From Lepidonotus clava (Eukaryota; Annelida; Polychaeta; Phyllodocida; Polynoidae): a stretch of 64,000 nucleotides of DNA. The translations under genes and the position numbers were made by a program. Shown one piece after another: positions 61,001-64,000 of the stretch (the stretch's first letter is position 1; each line of letters begins with the position of its first letter). The notes under the pieces are model-generated. The model worked only from the letters and a program-made list of their open reading frames with translations, was not told the origin of the DNA and did not search any database. The stretch lies in contig OW387134.1 in the NCBI GenBank assembly GCA_936440205.1, positions 16,408,908 to 16,472,907 on the forward strand, in the 5' to 3' direction.

Positions 61001-63660
61001 CGCTCAGCCCGCGACGTCTCAGCTCGGCCACGAAGGCCGCGTCCTTCGACTCCTGGGTCTGCGTTTAAAGCCAGGGCCTCAGTCACATTATGTGGAGCGA
61101 GAGAGACTCATTCTAAGATCCAGCCACCTTTACCCCTCTTATACAATCGGAATATCTATGAGCACGAATCATGTCTCAACTTAAGTAAACTTTCAAGTTA
61201 GAAGCCCTATATGCATACGTTTAAACTCCCAGTATACACATGGACCCAAACATTGACAACTTTGAGATTGTACGATGGGATGAGGGTCCGTCGACAGACT
61301 TATGCGCAACACTGAGATTACTTAATTGAGGTACATTATAATGAATAAATTGATAATGATATACAATTATTGGAAACTTTTGCCAAAGCTTTCTTAGAAG
61401 CACAAGTTTGTCTGTCAAACAAGTTACAGATGCTCATGACCTACTTTTGCTACAATATATAGAGGCACATAGTATTTTACCTCATCGATGTCCGCTGCCA
61501 AGTCTTCAACGCTTTCCTCGATAGTATTCTGAAAGCATTGTAGAATACCTTATGGAGGTGAACCATTATATAAAAAATCAACTTTGCGACAGAGCTGTGC
61601 ATATCCGCATATGAATTAAGGCAATGTGGTTTGGTATGCACTCGAAGGAATCACCGTGGTCATAACCATTCATAATACCACTCTTAGATACATACACACA
61701 CAGCTAAACACAATCTTAATACATTGCCCCCAAATTGCCTGCAGTATACATGGACAGACTTTTAAGACAAGCAAACTGATCACAAGGGTACATTTATAAA
61801 TCAAAGCTCTTGGTGTGTATTCTCATTCCCCAAGAACTTTTTCTTATTCCCCATTGCAATACCTTTTTGTTCTTAAGTTTCTCCTTAAGCTTCTGTTCCA
61901 TTCGCTGCTTCTCACTGCCCCGAATACGCCTGGCCTCTTCACTCTCCCTCTCACTTTCCTTTAGGAAGGCCTCGTAATCTTCAATGTTCCCAGACTTCTT
62001 AGCACCATTAGTAGGGGAAGGATGTTGAGCTTTCGAATTCTGATCCTCTTCGTCGGATACCTTAGTTAGAAAAAAGAATAATGGTCTACTTTTTTAAATT
62101 GTTCTAGACGCGAATCTCGGTTTCCTTGTACATATGGCGGGGGCATATGGGTACATTCAGACTAAATCAAGGTAGATTATCGGTGTTGTTTCAACAACTT
62201 CATTTTCCACACGTCTTCAGCACAATTGTTGGTTTAACAGCAATTTCATTAACAAACGATGTTTGTAATTTGATTAAATTTCACTTAATTCCTAAAAGGT
62301 AGCGGGGGGGGGGGGGGGGGGGGGGGGCAAGTACGCCTGGATCCAGACATCCCCTCCTTTGATCCACCCCTGGACACATGTATTTATGTATATCGATATA
62401 TAATTTTGCCACAACGTCAAAACGCTTACCTCCCCGGCATACTTCTTTTTCTTCTTACTTTTACTCAGTTTTCTTAACATCGACTCCTTGTGTTTGTCTT
62501 TCTCTGCATGACGCATGCGCTTACGTTCCTCCTCCTGGGACCGGAAGTCAGACAGTATGGCCTGTGAAGATGAAAAGGACAAAAGTGAAGTGGCTGAATA
62601 TCAGACATGGAAAAGACTGTTTGTTCCGATCCGTGTAATTGCATGATATTTCATATATAATCTCTATATATTTGTGAATTGCATTTTGTATGAAATCAAA
62701 TCATATCAATAAAACTTTACTTTGAAATTATTTGCAAAACGCTTATGTGGGAGAAAGCATTCTGTTTGAGATTTGGATCATAATATTAAAAGAGTAAATT
62801 CTAGGAAGATATTTTTGTATGGATTATGACGCAATTGTTAAGGTTTAATCAAATTAATATGTTATGAAAAACTCAAAACACCGTAGAACTAACAAAAATG
62901 AATAGACCCGTAGACAAATTAAAACATTTCTTATAGATTGTGTATAACTTAATTCTATCTTAGGTATTAATCTTAAAGCTCTGACCTTGAAGTCCTCAGA
63001 AGTCATGTTCTTTCGTTTTTCCCACATATCTTTAGTGAACGTAGACCTGAGTTCTTCTGATTCCTTTTATGGAGAAGCAGATATGGACAATATATCATAA
63101 TGTTAATTGCCGAAGATAATGATAATGTTTCATAAGAAGAAAACAATAATTTACTTCCGCGGCATTTTCCGATATTACATCACCATCCCCCATGCAAGGG
63201 TTAGCCGGATTAGAGGAGGAGGGGCACAGCTTCAGCCCCCTACTTGAGTTATTGTCTGTACATGGTTTTACATTAGTTATTATTTTAAAAAATTATGTAT
63301 TATGCTTACACATGTATGCATATTTAAGCTGACCCGCAAATGACAGTCCACTAAATTGGCATCGCTTATAGACTATGGGTTTATTAAATATCTTCGCTGG
63401 AGTCCTAGATGGCTGTTATTATGCAATGATTTTAAATCTAATTTAATCTTAAGTACCATTATTCATTATTAAACTTGATTGTAATGGATTTAATTTGCAT
63501 CTTAACGCATCCACTAGCTATAGCGTAGGGTAATAATTATACATGTATTATCACTAAAGCATAGGTACTGCGAAAAAAAAGATACGTATGGACAACCACG
63601 CACCTTGTCGTCGCAATCGACATTGATAGCGTCGAACTCTTCATCAATATTTTCACTAGT
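58087..63660 (-). CDS. Charged coiled-coil repeat protein, 3' exons (gene incomplete)
   Basis: Eleven coding exons on the minus strand are supported by GT-AG borders: 63660-63604, 63063-62986, 62561-62430, 62060-61863, 61528-61481, 61058-60864, 60550-60527, 60286-60095, 59641-59435, 58591-58436 and 58116-58087 (stop). Every one is a multiple of three and phase 0, giving 438 codons plus stop. The peptide is hydrophilic and helix-forming. It repeats a module of about 65 residues that runs from an acidic start through a DELLRRH- or DELLREH-like centre to a Lys-rich end such as LKEKLKNKK, LQEQLKKKLK or LQEKLKKGK. The repeat length coincides roughly with the exons. An eight-codon exon (QMSDDVEE) lies between two modules. 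The protein ends AAEDDPNDF. I do not recognise the family; long coiled-coil proteins of cilia or cytoskeleton look similar. The 5' end lies beyond the window. Confidence 0.75.
62304..62327 (+). repeat. Run of 24 G, longest homopolymer
   Basis: The run lies in an intron of the coiled-coil gene. Similar long G-runs are at 11609-11627 and 22907-22925 and shorter ones at 32247, 45541 and 17947. Confidence 0.85.
63155..63193 (-). CDS. Possible alternative first coding exon of the coiled-coil gene
   Basis: On the minus strand an ATG at 63193 opens 13 codons (MGDGDVISENAAE) ending at a donor, GAA|gtaaat, in phase 0. This joins in frame to the exon at 63063. No acceptor AG lies close upstream, so it fits a first exon from an internal promoter rather than an internal exon. 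The alternative is that it is chance sequence in the intron. Confidence 0.35.
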
Positions 63661-64000
63661 CTAAAAGAGGAAAAATGCACAGCAAAATAGAAAATATAGC
63701 TTCATCACTACATACGTAATCTTATAAAGGAATATAATAGAAAATGAACTTTTGGCAAAAAGAAAAGACACAGCTAGTACACTAAGTAGATCTAGACCTT
63801 GATATATGGTTGTTCTATGGCAAGTTAAAGTCCCTAAACAGCCTTATAAATGGGCCAAACATCGGGGTATTATCTTTCTACGTCATATTAATGCACACCT
63901 TATTTACATAAGTTGTTAATATAGACGAATAAGATGAATGAGGATGAGGAAAAGGAATTGAGTACAAAAAGGTTATAAAAGACGTGCATCTACGGGATAA

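Overview
The window is eukaryotic, from an invertebrate animal that is probably marine. The host genes are split by GT-AG introns, lie on both strands, and sit among many short inverted-repeat DNA transposons. A Ngaro-type tyrosine-recombinase retroelement and a Penelope-like element are also present. I cannot name the species from sequence alone. The one-domain Menorin gene, single-copy inositol hexakisphosphate kinase, 105-residue thioredoxin and soluble Rieske protein suit a deuterostome or lophotrochozoan invertebrate. No tRNA, rRNA or CRISPR was seen.

Layout. At 1-3771 lies upstream DNA with three small inverted-repeat elements and a CpG-rich probable promoter. At 3817-8761 (+) is an inositol hexakisphosphate kinase in five coding exons (439 aa). 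It is followed by 6.3 kb that may be a very long 3' UTR ending at a polyadenylation signal near 15021. At 15707-23697 (+) is thioredoxin, also five coding exons (105 aa), with introns crowded with transposon debris. At 29749-33544 (-) is a FAM151/Menorin-type membrane protein in four coding exons (552 aa). It is divergent from an unassigned first exon at 34239-34388 (+). At 34540-46000 lies a repeat-rich block: a 20-bp G/C minisatellite, inverted-repeat elements, a nearly whole Ngaro element (36520-41206), a 5'-truncated Penelope-like element carrying a GIY-YIG nuclease end, a C2H2 zinc-finger reading frame and a hammerhead-ribozyme core (about 41590-43440), a 1.65-kb minisatellite with about a 10-bp unit, and a scrap of Ty3/gypsy-like integrase. 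At 47200-54183 (+) is a small soluble Rieske iron-sulfur protein. At 58087-63660 (-) are the last exons of a charged coiled-coil repeat protein, all of phase 0 and continuing beyond the window.

The host genes do not form a pathway. Thioredoxin and the Rieske protein are both redox proteins, the kinase makes inositol pyrophosphates, and the Menorin relative is a membrane-anchored extracellular-type protein. The most interesting item is the Penelope-like segment. A C2H2 zinc-finger frame starts about 30 nt after the GIY-YIG stop and is followed by a well-formed hammerhead core, a gene order I do not know from described families.
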